From: Casuarius casuarius | Lineage: Eukaryota > Chordata > Aves > Casuariiformes > Casuariidae | Assembly: GCA_003342895.1 (NCBI GenBank) | Contig: PTFA01000195.1 | Location: 124,001 to 188,000 of the forward strand | DNA length: 64,000 bases | Direction of reading: 5' to 3' | Part shown: one piece after another, positions 22,842 through 35,089 of the stretch | Numbering within the stretch: position 1 is the stretch's first letter | Layout: the number at the start of each line of letters is the position of its first letter | Notes under the pieces: model-generated | What the model saw: only the letters and a program-made list of their open reading frames with translations | The model's database searches: none | Told to the model about the DNA's origin: nothing | Position numbers and translations under genes: made by a program

Positions 22842-25800
22842 TAAAGTCCTGCCTGGACACCCTATTTAGCTAAATTATATTTTGTGTTAGTGATCTGACA
22901 TGAAAATACACGCTATAGATTCTTAACTCAAAAGCCCTTTTTTCCCTCTTGAGGGGATCTGAATGTCCTCAAATACTAGAGAATTTCAGATCTCCCCCCC
23001 CACACACACATCCTAGATTATCATTTTCCCTACTTCCCAGTACACATAATTTCCAGCTCATAATTTTTAGATGCTTATCGGAACCCAGTGTCAGCATCTT
23101 CTAATATCCCCTCCACTTCTATCGATCACACTGATCAAATTTATGGCAATGTCTACACATTTATTTAATACAATAACTGTCATTAAGTATATCATGCATA
23201 TCATCTAGTGCAATTAAGTCACCAAGTTACTCTAAACAGGTGTCTCTTCCACTGCCTGTTTTGCTCCATCCTTTCCAAAACCCAGACACATCTTTTAACA
23301 TATTTACTTTGTAGTATATAGTCTACCTGTGCTATAGGTATTTCAAGCTACTTACAAGCTGTTACCTTTCCTCTCGGCCTCCTATTCTAAGGAACCCTCC
23401 AAACTGGCCACTTGTCAGAGTGATATGAATGTATTTTGACATCAGCAGGACACAGAGACTAGGGTCATTTCCCTTGGCTTTTCCAATTACACAGCTTGCT
23501 GCAAGGAGCTGAATCAACCATGAATGTCATTCTGCTCATACTGGCTGGGAGGGTGCTCTCTGTTCGGCCCTTGGCATTTAACCATGTTGAATTATGAATG
23601 TGCTACCAATCTCACTGTTTGCCTTGGAGCTGGAAAGGATGATTCACAGGGATCTTTTTTCGAATTAGATTTTAAAGTGGACCATGCAATTTCTTTTTTT
23701 TTTCCCCTTTTTTAAGCAAAGTTTATTCACAAAGCCCCAGTTATCTCAAGATCGGTCAGATAATAAGAAATAACATTTGCTCACTATAACATACTGCCAT
23801 AATACACTGTGCCACTATCTGAACGTGTCGTGTGTTTTATCTAATATTAAACAAAAGTTGGAAGAGAAGCAAGGGCAAGTTCTGTATAATCAAATGGCTG
23901 ACATTTCACTATCTCTGCTTTAAACAAAGTACTGTAGCAAAACTTGTGTAGCACCATTGTACAAGATGAGACATCTCAGACAATGGGAGGTGGGGAGGTA
24001 AAGAAGATATTAAAGTTGTCTACATCTATATAATAGGTTGAAATCTGAGAGAAAAATCTGTTTTTTTAAATTCATTTCATTCTGGCAGAACATATAAAAC
24101 CACCAACCCTAGAAACTGTTATCTGATTATTTCTCTGCAGAACGGATGACAGCAGGGCAAACTTTCCAAAATGTTTTCCTATTCACCACCTTCTCAGGCA
24201 GGTGGGTGACATCATTATTAATAAGGAATCAAGTGGCCAAAATGAACTTGGACTCATCCCATCTAACACTAGGCAGCTAACAAAGGGGGTTCAGTTAGGA
24301 GCATCATTTCCATAGGTCCCCTTGGTTGTCTGCACTGAGAGATAAACACTTCCAAAATGACATTTTCCATGATAGGTGGGAGAAATCGATACTGAGAGAT
24401 CCCAGTCTCTCTCCTTTGACTATAGAGGGAGTCTAGGGAAATGACAGTTAGACATTTAATTTAGACAACACAGTAATGTGCTTTAAAGTCTTTTGGGGTG
24501 AATCTAAACTTCAGTTTTTGCAGTCCTACAGCTTTCAAGTATCAGAAGAGTTGTTATTGCCCCTTTTGTAATAATTTCAATTAGAGACTGAAATTATTGA
24601 GAGTTAAAGCCATAAACTCATGTAATGGAAGTCAACAAACTTCCACTGAATAGCAAAAATTACTGGACATTTCTGACAATTGTGGGATTTCAAACTCACA
24701 GAGGTAAGGGATTTGTAATTTATTACTAGCTTTGGTCTGAAAATAAGGTTTGAAAGAATCCATGAAACACATTTTTATGACATCTCTTATGTACCAGATT
24801 CCTGTACACCACTACTTGGAAATCAAGAAAAAAAGAATCCAGATAGAAATTCTTTTCCTAATTCAGATATGGGAACACTTCAAGAAAAATGCTTCTGCCT
24901 CTCTGAACTACTGGTCCTATCTACCTAACAAATATCTATCTCTTTGGTTGGTCTGGTCTACCTTGAGTGGAAGTGTCTTGGGTCAAGATTTTCTTTTCAG
25001 AATTTCCACAGAGTCTAGTCCAGCAAGTCATACCTCAGAGAGACTCAAGTCCTCTACCTTGCGTTGGAGTGAATATGCTAATACCTACAAGACTTGTCTG
25101 AAGATTTTGAAAGTCTGTCTTTCTTTAACTTTTTAATAGCACATTTGAGAACTGTATATGGGATGAAGGAGTAGGGAGAGGTAGGGTTCCCAGCCCAACC
25201 ACACAAATACACTTCTCTTGTCAAAAAGCCAGAGGCTATAAAAACTGTGCAGCTTAGCTACCTAAATGACTATAACTACCCACAAGCTCATGAATAATCA
25301 CAGGCTATGACATTGTTGGGAAAGGCCAATTATACACCTTTTTTCAGGTTTTCAAAGAAGAAACAAAACAGAAAAATGCATCTTTCTTTTCATTATTAGA
25401 GTATTTTTAGTTTGATAAAGTATATTTAAAAAAAGGAAACACTTTAAACATCTACTTTTTAAATTAGCAAGCATTTTCACTTCTATCAAACCAAGATTTT
25501 TCCTTGAAATATTTTTCACAAAAACAATGACTCTGCTAAAGCACAAAATAATTGTCCCTCATGTTGTATAATTATTAAAAAAAAAAAAAAGTAAAACTTC
25601 AGAAAACATCCCCCAAATGCAGGTATGCACATGTGCATGTAGTCACCATTTTTAACTCTTTATAGGAAGGGCAAGAAATCTGTTACCAAATCTTAAAAGT
25701 AAATCACCAAAACCACTGGATTTTTTCCTAGCAAAACAAAGGTTAGTCCGCTGTCTTCTGGCACTCTACAGTCAACAAAAGCATGCCAGATCTTTCTGAT

Positions 25801-28240
25801 GTATATCTGGCCTCCCGCTACTTAGTGCTAGTTAGCATTAGTGTTAGTTGGAAGAAAAAACGCTGAATGCATAAACTCTTGAATGTCTTTGTTATCAGAT
25901 TGGAATATTCCATCCTTGTCATGTCTGTGTAGTATTAGCACGCCTTACCAGCTCTACATGCAGAATTATATTTTAAGTATTCTCTAACATACTGCAGCCA
26001 GAAACTATGCAGAACACTTCTGTTTTCTGATCAACCAGCTAGGAGTTTTCCAAATGGGAGAGGGTCTATAAGAGCTGAAGATCAAGACAGCATGCATTCC
26101 CCCCAACTCATAGTAGTCAATCAGTTCTCACCACAGCATTCCTTATACCTCTTGGTATGCTCACAAAGTACAGTCTAGAGTTAAGGTACTAGAGGAATAT
26201 GAAATATTCTGACTTCTCTATTCTTTCTGATAAGATGAAGCGTATGCAATATGTCCACTTCCCCTGAGGATACAAATCAAATCAGCTCCTACTATTCCTC
26301 CCAAGAGCATGTTTTAGACCCAACAGATCAGGAAATAAGTAACAAAGCCTACATTCAGAGCTAACAAACATTTCCATATGTAGCTATAAGAAAAACGCCA
26401 CTGATGCAAAGTGTGTCATGTACTGCACCGAAAATAGATGAATTTTGAGTATCTGTATGTTAGCCTCAAATATGTTTCATAATTCGAACATTTACTGCTT
26501 TGCTGAATTTTAAGTAGAATCTTAAAGATGCCTCTTTGCTTCTTTAGTCATCTGGGACATTGTATACACAACTTAAAATTATTGTGAGGACTCATATCTA
26601 ATCCTCAGGGATAAAAACTTTAAAAAATGACCACAGGGCCAAACTGTGAATTCCTTATTTGCACTGGAAAGCATTTATTCACTCAAGTGATTCTTCTGGT
26701 TCTGGGGTAGCTGATTGTCTAATAGTGATTGCAAGTGTCATTAAGGGTTTTGCAATCTGACATTTAAGAAGCTAAACCCCGCAAAATTTCTGGGACTTTT
26801 TTGTTTTAAGTTAAGAGCATGAGTATGCCAGAAGTCTGAGCATGATTGCATAGGTTTTTTTCAATGTGCCTTTAGCTGGATTGCATCTACAGGTCAGGTA
26901 TTATCACCTACAATGGGTTAATGTTAGCAATCTGTGTGGGCAGTTGCTAGTAAGCATTTTATTCTGCTAGTTGCCTTAACTATCACCATAAGCTTCTCAA
27001 GATTTCCCATCAAATTAATGAAGCAACTTGACTAGCAGACAAGGTCTCAGTTCTGTTTTGTACCATACCCACCTACTGGACCTAAGCAGATCAATGTGAC
27101 ACCCACACTCACTAATGCTTAACCTAGAGTTTATTGAATCATATCTGAGATTTTCCTTTAACTTGGTGGTCCTTGTTAAAGGACCAGGATAGGCACACAT
27201 CCACTATAAATTAAAAAAACCCAGCAAAGTAAAACACTTCCTATTACACTTTCTATTTATCTTACTGTAATACTATGAAAAAGATGTGTTGCCATTGTAC
27301 ACCTTTGCTTTCGTCATAGGACATGTAACTGACGTTACATTTAATTATCTCAATGTAGAATATTCAATGGAAAGAGTTATTGCTTAAATATCCATATTCA
27401 GATCAGCAGTTTATCTTGTTTTTTTTTTTTTTTACTTGTATTTCTTTTAGAATTCATTTTTTTTTCTTTCTTTTGTTATTAATCCTGATTAATTATAACT
27501 TAAATTTCTTCAGGAAGGTCACTCAAATTAGAAAACCTTTGTAATTTTTTAAACGATTTAACTGAAATCCATCCTCCTGATTGCTTGTAATTGTTAAGAC
27601 ATCACTCATACCTAATGATATAACCATAACAAATATTCTTTTACTTTAGGCGAATCTGAATTTACTTTAAAAATGTTGGATGTGAAAACTTCTGAGCCAT
27701 ATGAAGAAAAATTTTTGAAACAGGTCTATTTAAAATGACTGGTACTAATTAAACAGTTTACCATATATTGAGTGCTATCTTGAAATGGAAATATTTAACT
27801 CATCAAAAAAAAAAGTTTGTAAAGTTTCTAGAAGCTGTGATAGATTTCAGGGACTGCATCAAACAAATCTTTTCAAAATGACTGGTAATCAATTCATTAA
27901 AAGTAAAATTTTACAGAAGTAGGTCTATGAAAATACAATTATGAACATAGTAATTCTTGTAAATAACCAATAAAAACATACATAATCTATGGTATCAGAC
28001 CTATTAGTACAGATTGCTCTATCTGACCAATATTCCATCTCCAGGCAGGGCAATAATAGGTGTTATTCAGGGAAAATGTCTGAGCTGGCCACTTCGTGCA
28101 GTTGGTTCTGCTCATACTTCCCTACCTGTGCACTGCCATAGGCAGTGGCCAGGAGTGGCAAAAATAAGTCTGCAGTAATGAAGTCACACAATGAGTGACA
28201 GGCGGCTTGGTGTGTCACTCTACTAATGCTTTACAGTTTC
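22842..28240. other. Non-coding background
   Basis: No gene was recognised. A plus frame of 128 codons (24750-25136) has no similarity I can name. A CCCCCCCC-CACACA run lies near 22,995, and T- or A-runs occur near 25,577, 27,419-27,433 and 27,805. The rest is ordinary AT-rich unique-looking sequence. Confidence 0.55.
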
Positions 28241-29640
28241 GTACTAATCCAGAGTAACTATTTGACCCCCTTGTGAGGACTCCCTTGCCCACCTCCTCTC
28301 AGCACCCTTTAGGCTGAAGATGGTCTCTTGGGTGGTGAAGAGTAAAGCCTCTCCATTGGCGCATAACAGATTAAGGAGAAAATTACCATAACTAAGTCCC
28401 ACTGCTGGAACTGGAAGAAGTGTACCACCACCATCACCACCACACCATTGGTTGCACTTTCCACCACCAGAATTGCAGCCATCGCCATCTTCATAACTGC
28501 CAGCAGAGACAGCATCATCCTGAAGCACTAGAGTAAAGGTTAACACCACCCGGGTGGCAGGAGCCTTTTCTGGGTATGCTATTCCAGTCGGAAATCTGAG
28601 TGCTTCCTCTGCTGGGACTTGGGGCATGTCCAGAAGATTAGGATTTCCCATTTGGCCCAGCAAAGAGGAGCACCAGTAGATCAGTGAAAAAGGGCACCGG
28701 CCACATCACTACTTTCATCTGTCTACATTTGTCTCTCTTCCTTCTCTGCCTCCCTACCTTCTATCTTGCACCAAAAGAGCCCACTCAGTTGCTTGGATCG
28801 GTCTGACCCTTACAGCTGGCCAAGCAGGTGGACACTGTATGCTGAGGCAGGGTCCTTGCAGAAGACATTGATAGGACTCCACGTGGTGCAGGAGAAGATC
28901 ATTCTCAGGAAAAGACCACCTCCTCTTGTGCTGGCTCTCCTGCATTGCGTATTACCATCTGAAACTTCTAAGTGCAAACTGCGATGCTGGCACTTAGTAT
29001 AGCTCCTCAGCATGATCGAGGGCATCTTACTCAGCACAGTCCTTGCTGGAAGATATTATCCACTCAGAGGAGAGGTTCATAGCATCTCCAGGGAATGCTA
29101 CACTATACTGAGACTTTTGTTTCTTTCATTAGATGATGTGGGAGCTGGTCCTGAGAGCCGGCTTTGCAGGTCATCTTGACCACATAAGCATGACATGTTC
29201 CTTGCAGCCCACATCCCAGAACAGTCAGTGTGTTTGGATCCTGATAAGTCATCAATTCTCAGCTTCCTCTGCCTGCATCAACTGAATCTGGAGCTCTGTC
29301 CTGGCATTTGAAAATACATGGCAGATGGGCTCCCTCTCATCTATGCGCTGCACCACCCAACAGGGCACAGGTCCACAGCTCAGTCTGGGCATCACCTTTT
29401 CGCCACCAATCTCTTTTCAGATGCTAATTAGGACAAAGTAAAGGCCTGCACGTCAGAGCAGCTGCAGCGGTAAGCCCAATGGCTCTGGTGACTTTCTCTT
29501 TGGGGAAAGACATCGATCATTAGCCAACTAGTCCATAATCTGCTACAACCGTGCCTCAGTGAAAATTTAATCCTTTTTTTCCCTGGAATGGCTTGAACAG
29601 GAGGGAACACCTGAGTATCTCCACACTTGAATATCCTACA
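28241..29640. other. GC-richer block of unknown origin
   Basis: About 1.4 kb stand out from the flanks by higher G+C and a run of partly overlapping open frames. On the minus strand these are 28244-28663 (139 codons), 28754-28945, 28810-29037 and 29428-29610; on the plus strand 28766-29002. A CCACCA/CATCAC-rich patch (about 28,420-28,460) gives Gly/Asp-rich peptide on the minus strand. No frame runs through the block and none is recognisable. A decayed retrogene or mobile element broken by frameshifts and stops is the simplest reading, but no catalytic motif, poly-A tail or target duplication was found. Confidence 0.3.
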
Positions 29641-31290
29641 GATGAACAGTTAGGAAATTTTGTTGAACAAACAAATGTCATGATTGAATCTTCTTGGATA
29701 GACAGAATTGCCTTTCACATTAACTGTGGTCTGAGAAAGCAACACAAACAGGGCACTCAGTTGAGATAAATCAACTCACTCTTTCTTTTTATGTGTTTCA
29801 GCACTAAACTATCCAGAAATGTTAAGGCAGCCTAAGAAGCAAATTTTAGGTTTTGTTGAGAACTTTGGCATGACAATTTGGTACTTCTTGAGTTAAGCAG
29901 CATGAGTTAAGCATCAACAGAGTTTTTTGAATTTTGGATTTGGCCACCTACATAGTCTTTTTTTTTTTTCCTGCAGAATATCACTAGCTGACTATTCTTT
30001 TCTTTCAGCATCTAATTTTCTCTGAACGTGTGACTCAAGTCTCACTGACATTCAGAAAAAGTCAAAGGGAATTAGGGTTGAATTTTTCCTTTCAGAATTT
30101 CCTTCAATAGCTACTTGTCCCAGAAAAGTTGTTAAGAGACTTCACCAACCGCTCCATTGCAAGGAGCTTTCAAGAGTACTATCTACCGAATGTCAGCTCT
30201 ACAGCTGAAGGAAAATGATTTCAATGGAGCTACACTGATTTCTGCCAGCAAAGGATATAGACCTTAAAACTCCAAGCAGATGCTATATTAGTATGAACAA
30301 GACATGCCTGAAATTGTCATAAAGAAGTATTTTAAAGTCCCTGAATTCCACCAGGAATTCATATTATCTTTGCTCACAGAAAGAGGCTAGCTTAAATGGA
30401 GTGAATAAAATATCACTGAGACTTCTTGCCATTTGCAGCATCAACACCAACCATTTAACAGTTTTAGACTGTACCATGAAATAAATATTTCTGTAGGAGC
30501 TGCTTTGTTTAAACTCACTACTCTGCTTTTGTGTGATCCTCTGTGCCACCCTCTTGAGCAGGAGAACATTGTGTGACGCTGCTTTTAATAGCTTAGCCAG
30601 TGCTACACTGTGTATAAAAGCACTACAAAATGTTCTCAATGAAGAAGTACTTTGTACTTGAGAGGAGTGTATGCGTGTGTGGAAGGGGAGTGGAACTCCC
30701 TGGGGACACCTAGTTTCTTTAGAAAAAAAGTTTTCATTACTGTTACTATTACAAGACAAATCGGAGTGCAGCTTCATTAGAGACATTGCAAAATAGCTGT
30801 GGAAGAGATAAATTAGAAGCTGATATTAATGACAGTATTTGAAAAGTGTCCCATGGTCAGAAAGCATCTTTCTTTCCATAATTAAAAAAAATAAACAGTC
30901 ACACAAATAGGATAAGGCACATAAGGAGTGCAAATATGTTCCTCCAAAAATATTATTTCTGGGGAAAGAGTGACTGTGGATATGAATTATGAGCCCCTGA
31001 GAACTCTATACTTCTAATCGCAGTGGTATTCCTGTTGGGGGACAAGAAAGTCATTTTAGTTTATGAGATGGTTTCCATGGGGATACAGGTGATGGAGGTA
31101 TAAAATCAGTTAAAAACATTGCCTGGACTACTCTAGCTCTGTTCCTTAACTCCCACCATCATTACACCTACTGGGGACCCAGAGAAGCACTATCATCTTC
31201 ATTATTTACATTAACTAATTAATGGGAGATTAGGACCTGGATTCATCCTACCTAACTTTAAATGATTAACTGAAGTCCCTACTCACTACA
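29641..31290. other. Non-coding background with one repeat relic
   Basis: No gene was recognised apart from the relic listed at 30217-30250. A minus frame of 140 codons (30364-30786) is not recognisable. It lies in AT-rich sequence with ordinary composition, so I treat it as chance. Confidence 0.5.
30217..30250. repeat. Half copy of inverted-repeat relic
   Basis: ATTTCAATGGAGCTACACTG followed by ATTTCTGCCAGC matches the 3' half (TCAATGGAGCTACGCTGATTTACACCAGC) of the inverted-repeat family seen at 35,332 and 39,719. The other half is not recognisable here. Confidence 0.5.
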
Positions 31291-31292
31291 GG

Positions 31293-31330
31293 CTCCTTCC
31301 ATAATCAATGGAGAGATACTGTGGAAGGAG
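31293..31330. repeat. Perfect 9-bp stem hairpin
   Basis: CTCCTTCCA (31293-31301) is perfectly complementary to TGGAAGGAG (31322-31330) around a 20-base loop containing TCAATGGAG. The CAATGGAG word and the nearby GGATTCATCCTACCTAACTTT (31,240-31,260) suggest another decayed member of the sauropsid fold-back repeat group. The family call is weak and the hairpin itself is certain. Confidence 0.6.
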
Positions 31331-31644
31331 ACGATTAGGAGGGCTTAAGTTTCATGAAAATAAGCGGACAGACAGAAAAGGCAGTGTCTATCACTGTTCC
31401 CAGTGAGGGAAAGACTGCAGACACATCAGAAAATCTACACGTGAGATATGCTACAGATACCCCAAACCGAAGAAGAGCTTCAGCTGAAATTCCTGCCTTT
31501 TAGATGCTAAAGTCAATCAACTGCTAGACACAAATCCATAGGAAAGAAAACATCATTAGCTCCACTGCAATCCTCTGTGCCTGGAAAGAATTTCTTTTCA
31601 CCTGAAACAGTTCACTGAAAAGAACAACGTGGTGGTGGTCACTG

Positions 31645-31752
31645 ACCACCCCCCCCGCCACAAAAAGAGAGAGACACTCCCCCCCCACAGTGTTCAAGGT
31701 CAGCTCCAGATGCACCCCCCCCCCCCCCTACCCCCCCCCCCCCCCCCCCCCC
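31645..31752. repeat. Poly-C cluster (G-quadruplex/i-motif potential)
   Basis: Four C runs lie within about 105 bp: C8 at 31649-31656, C8 at 31679-31686, C14 at 31715-31728 and C22 at 31731-31752, the last two parted only by TA. The minus strand thus carries four long G runs. The first two are interspersed with complex sequence, while the last two form an almost pure 38-base tract. Run lengths in such tracts are often misread in sequencing, so exact counts may be unreliable. Confidence 0.9.
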
Positions 31753-32187
31753 AAAGACCCCCTTAATCCTGGCTCTTCAGGAGAACTGTAAGAGAAGCTG
31801 AGACTTTCTGGACCAGAAAAAGACCTAACACCACTACTGACTGTGACAGACAAAACAAAACAAGAAAAAAAGTACAGCTTTGAGGACTATTTTGTGTTGA
31901 CAAGTTTTCAGAGTTGGAGATTATTAGTTACAGGGTAACGTATTCAAAATAACTTTGTCTGCTAGTATTTAAATTCTAAAGTTCAGATTTTTTTTTTTAA
32001 ATGCTGTTTACTGAATAAATGAGTTCCACTAGCCATTGCCTGCCAGAACAATTAATACTGTTCTTGTTAAGAACTCTTGCTGAGACAGGCCTTGGTTCCA
32101 CCATGTATTGTTCAGCTTGACTGCGCTCACTTACAAAGCCAAATTGAACACATTTTCTCCAGAATCACTGGGTAAAATTCTACACTT

Positions 32188-32245
32188 AACATTATCTAGG
32201 AGGTCAAAGCAGACCATGTAACGATCCCTTCTGGTTTTAAAACTG
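32188..32245 (+). mobile_element. CR1-like LINE 3' end fragment
   Basis: CTAGGAGGTCAAAGCAGACC followed by ATGTAACGATCCCTTCTGGTTTTAAAA resembles the plus-strand 3' terminus of sauropsid CR1 elements ('...ATGATCCCTTCTGGCCTTAAAATCTATGAA'). It is the complement of the tail at 63,590. Only the last roughly 55 bases of the element are present, which is usual for CR1 because most copies are severely 5'-truncated. Confidence 0.55.
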
Positions 32246-32261
32246 GCAAATTCCTCTTCCT

Positions 32262-32310
32262 ATTGGAATCAGTAGGGACTTGTATTACTGACTTCAGCAT
32301 CGCTAATCTG
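32262..32310. repeat. Possible inverted-repeat relic
   Basis: CTATTGGAATCAGTAGGGAC and ACTGACTTCAGC resemble 'GAAGTCAATGGGACT' and 'TGACTTCAG' words of the same sauropsid repeat group. It lies directly downstream of the CR1 tail. The match is short and uncertain. Confidence 0.25.
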
Positions 32311-32800
32311 ATTCATACAGATTTCATTGTACAAACTTAAACATGTAGGGAGGCCACCGAAAAAAATAATTTGAAAGCAAAAAAAAAAAAAACCTCATCA
32401 TCAACACAGTTCAAACACATAGAGGACCTTTACTTTTTTTCCTATTTGTAAATCTTTATGGCTTGCTTTTTATTTCAGCACCTCCATTAAGACACAGTGT
32501 GCACAATGTATGCAAAATGGGGTGAAGGAGTCTTTCTCCCCCCTCGGTCAGTTTGCAAGGAGCAAACCAAACAGAAATGAGTCCTTATCAACTGAAGTCA
32601 CAAACATACTCTGTAAATTAACATACATCAGGTGCTTCAAAAAAACAGCACATCAGCAATCCAGATCAAACAAGGATAAAGGAATAGGATTGACAGGTTC
32701 TTTGTTATCTTTTAGAGAGGTGATTGCAGGCTTACATATTGATAATATAATGGAACAGATTCCATTCTCAATAACTCTCTTAAAATCCAAGGTAACACTG

Positions 32801-32847
32801 TTGACTCCAAGAAGTCACTCTGGATTTACACAGATATAACTGAGAGT
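32801..32847. repeat. Inverted-repeat relic
   Basis: TTGACTCCAAGAAGTCACTC then TGGATTTACACAGATATAAC then TGAGAG parallels the module 'TTGACTTCAATGGAGTTACTCTGGATTTACACCAGTGTAACTGAGA' that I associate with sauropsid genomes. It shares the GATTTACAC word with the copies at 35,332 and 30,217. The terminal GGCCC box is decayed. Confidence 0.5.
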
Positions 32848-33799
32848 AAATATATTTTGTCCTGATTGCAATTTCCAGCCTTTCTTTTTTAAAATACAGT
32901 ACCTTCTGTACTACAAACACTCTCCTTGTTCTTAAATTCTCAGGATGGGAGAAGGAGCAAAGATCGTGTGAATAAACTTTTCTATATGACCCCATCTGTT
33001 AATTTTCATGAGTCATACCCGGATGTGGTATCAAGTGACTTGTTTTCATTTATTTTGCAGTAAAATCAGAATGTATTTTAATGACAAAGAGTTTGGTTTT
33101 GTAAATACTTCATCTGGTAGTAAGATCACAAGTAAATGCTCTCGCACATGCACCAATGAGACTGTCTGATAGCGTGCTCTATTCCATCACAAGCACCCAT
33201 TGCATTGGGCTCTAATTTTGCCCAGTGGCACACACTGATAAAAAAGCAAAAATGCATCTGAATAACAACATTACATATTCAGTTAAACTGTGACTGTTTA
33301 ACTGTACTCTGTAAATGGAGTACTGTTATCAAGAAACAAAGCTCATTTGTGGAAGCTGGAAGGAAAGATCAGAGTAAACAAGACAAGCAAATACGATTCA
33401 GAAGCAATGCTTTTACCGTTCAAGGCAACTGGTCACGGCAGCAGTGAAAGCAAAACAACAGCGATAGCATTTCCACACAGCAGCACTAGTGGACCCATCT
33501 GATTGCTCAGTAATGCAAGAGAAATTTGGGACTCCTGTAAGATGGGAGAAATCTCTGCTACTGGTCCAGGTAAAGGTAAAGTGCTATTCCACTGGGCTTG
33601 TTGTTCACCATTCAGCAAATTCCCACATAAAAGCATGTGCCAACTTCAATAGTCCATGAGTTTTAAATATTTTACAGATCTCTTTTTTTTTCTCCTCCTT
33701 CACTACAGGGACTCATCTTGTACTTTTAAAATGCGCTTTTTATTCTTAAGGGAGTTTGCTCTAGCCATTAAAGGAGGCAACTAAAAGGCAGGATTCTAT

Positions 33800-33990
33800 T
33801 GGGGTGGGTTCTATTCCCAAATCTATTCCTATTTCAAGTGGTCAATGACTCTGTCCTTGTTTACCAGGCTGTAGATAGAAATCCTAATGGTTACCTACCT
33901 CAAAGGGGTTTTGTGAACTGTAAGACTTAATTAATGGTTGCAAAGCAATTTGAGTACCTGGGATAAAATGCTTTCCACAAGTACACAGTA
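33800..33990 (+). repeat. tRNA-derived MIR/CORE-like SINE, nearly complete
   Basis: The order of motifs is diagnostic. GGGTTCTATTCCCAAATCT (about 33,807) is a tRNA B-box-like word. It is followed by a CTGTAGATAGAAATCCTAAT core. Next comes GGTTACCTACCTCAAAGGGG (about 33,889-33,908), then TTGTGAACTGTAAGACTTAA, then TTAATGGTTGCAAAGCAATT and TGAGTACCTGGGATAAAATG. The last four words track the 3' region of sauropsid MIR-like SINEs ('CACAGGGGTGTTGTGAGGCTTAATTAATG...AAAGCGCTTTGAGATCC'). The tRNA 5' head is mostly lost. Confidence 0.7.
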
Positions 33991-34539
33991 ATTGCAGTAG
34001 AAATAATAGCCTCTTTACGTGTGGTAGATTTTCTTGCAAACTGCAGGTCTAGAAGGTACAGGTCTATAAGGTGCAGGGAACCTCTATGCTGTAAATCCTA
34101 TACAAAACCCATTCAGATTCTTCAAATAAGATTTTAACTGAGAACAAATGTGGAATAAATCTGGACTCCATAAAATAGAAAAGGAGTGAGGTGAATCAGA
34201 CACTGTATGTCCTGAGGAATCAGATACAGTGTAGTCAGCTCACTGATCTGTATCAACACATTAATGATTTGTGTAGCTTTTAATTTACAACACAGACATA
34301 TCTAAAATAATCAGGTAGAGGCAGGCATTAAAAATTCACTGCATGGGTCATAAAACGATTAGTTATTCAAGTGACTTCAGATTTGTATTTCATTAAGGAA
34401 TAATTTTAATTTACTTTTAAACAGTTTATATACAGAGATTTAAGAACTCTTGGAAGCTGATTATGCAGAACTCCCACTTTTATGCATTCAATATATTTGA
34501 GTCCCTTTTTTTCAAGCTGTTTTAATTTGTTTGAAAGCA

Positions 34540-34920
34540 CATGGAAAAAATATGGCTCGATAATTTGAGGGGGGGAAAAACCTTTAATTTACAGAAAATG
34601 GTGGGTCTATTTTATTTGCATTTTTTATACACACACGAAAGCCAAAAGACGATCAAAGGGGAGTCTGCTCTCCTTACTGATCCAGCCTGATTGTACCCCC
34701 TCCCTTCACTGTAACAAGCTCTCAACTTGGAGCTGATTGTAGCTTGGGTGCATTTAAGCAGTTGCATTCCACTCAGCTGCTGGAAAACAAGTTTCTTGCT
34801 TTGTTGCCAGTGTTTATCTTCTACTGCCCTTCTTCATCAAATGCTGCAACAATCTATAAAAACAATAGCATCTAGGGGAAATTTAAATCCAAATTAATCT
34901 TGCCCAGGTTATGTAGGATC
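34540..34920. other. Candidate conserved non-coding segment
   Basis: About 380 bp are repeat-free and high in complexity. They carry homeodomain-type words (TTTAATTTAC, AAATTAATC), TTATTTGCAT (octamer-like, about 34,612) and CAGCTGCTGG (E-box, about 34,776). No useful reading frame crosses it. The composition fits a developmental enhancer of a gene desert, but conservation is unproven. Confidence 0.3.
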
Positions 34921-35089
34921 TTTTTTCTCCTCCCTTTCTTTCCCCCCTTTTTTTTTAATCCTTTTGCAATAAAAATTTTCAGATGTCTCCTGTAACTCCA
35001 AGAACTAACACAATTATGTCAGAAACACTGCCGTTATCAACCTTGTCAGGGAAGCAGTGTAACTAATCATGCAGGTAGCCTTTGTGTTC

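Noticed and set aside
24750..25136. 128-codon plus frame
   Set aside because: Unrecognised; Lys/Ser/Leu-rich as expected from AT-rich DNA.
30364..30786. 140-codon minus frame
   Set aside because: Unrecognised and in ordinary AT-rich sequence; no supporting signal.
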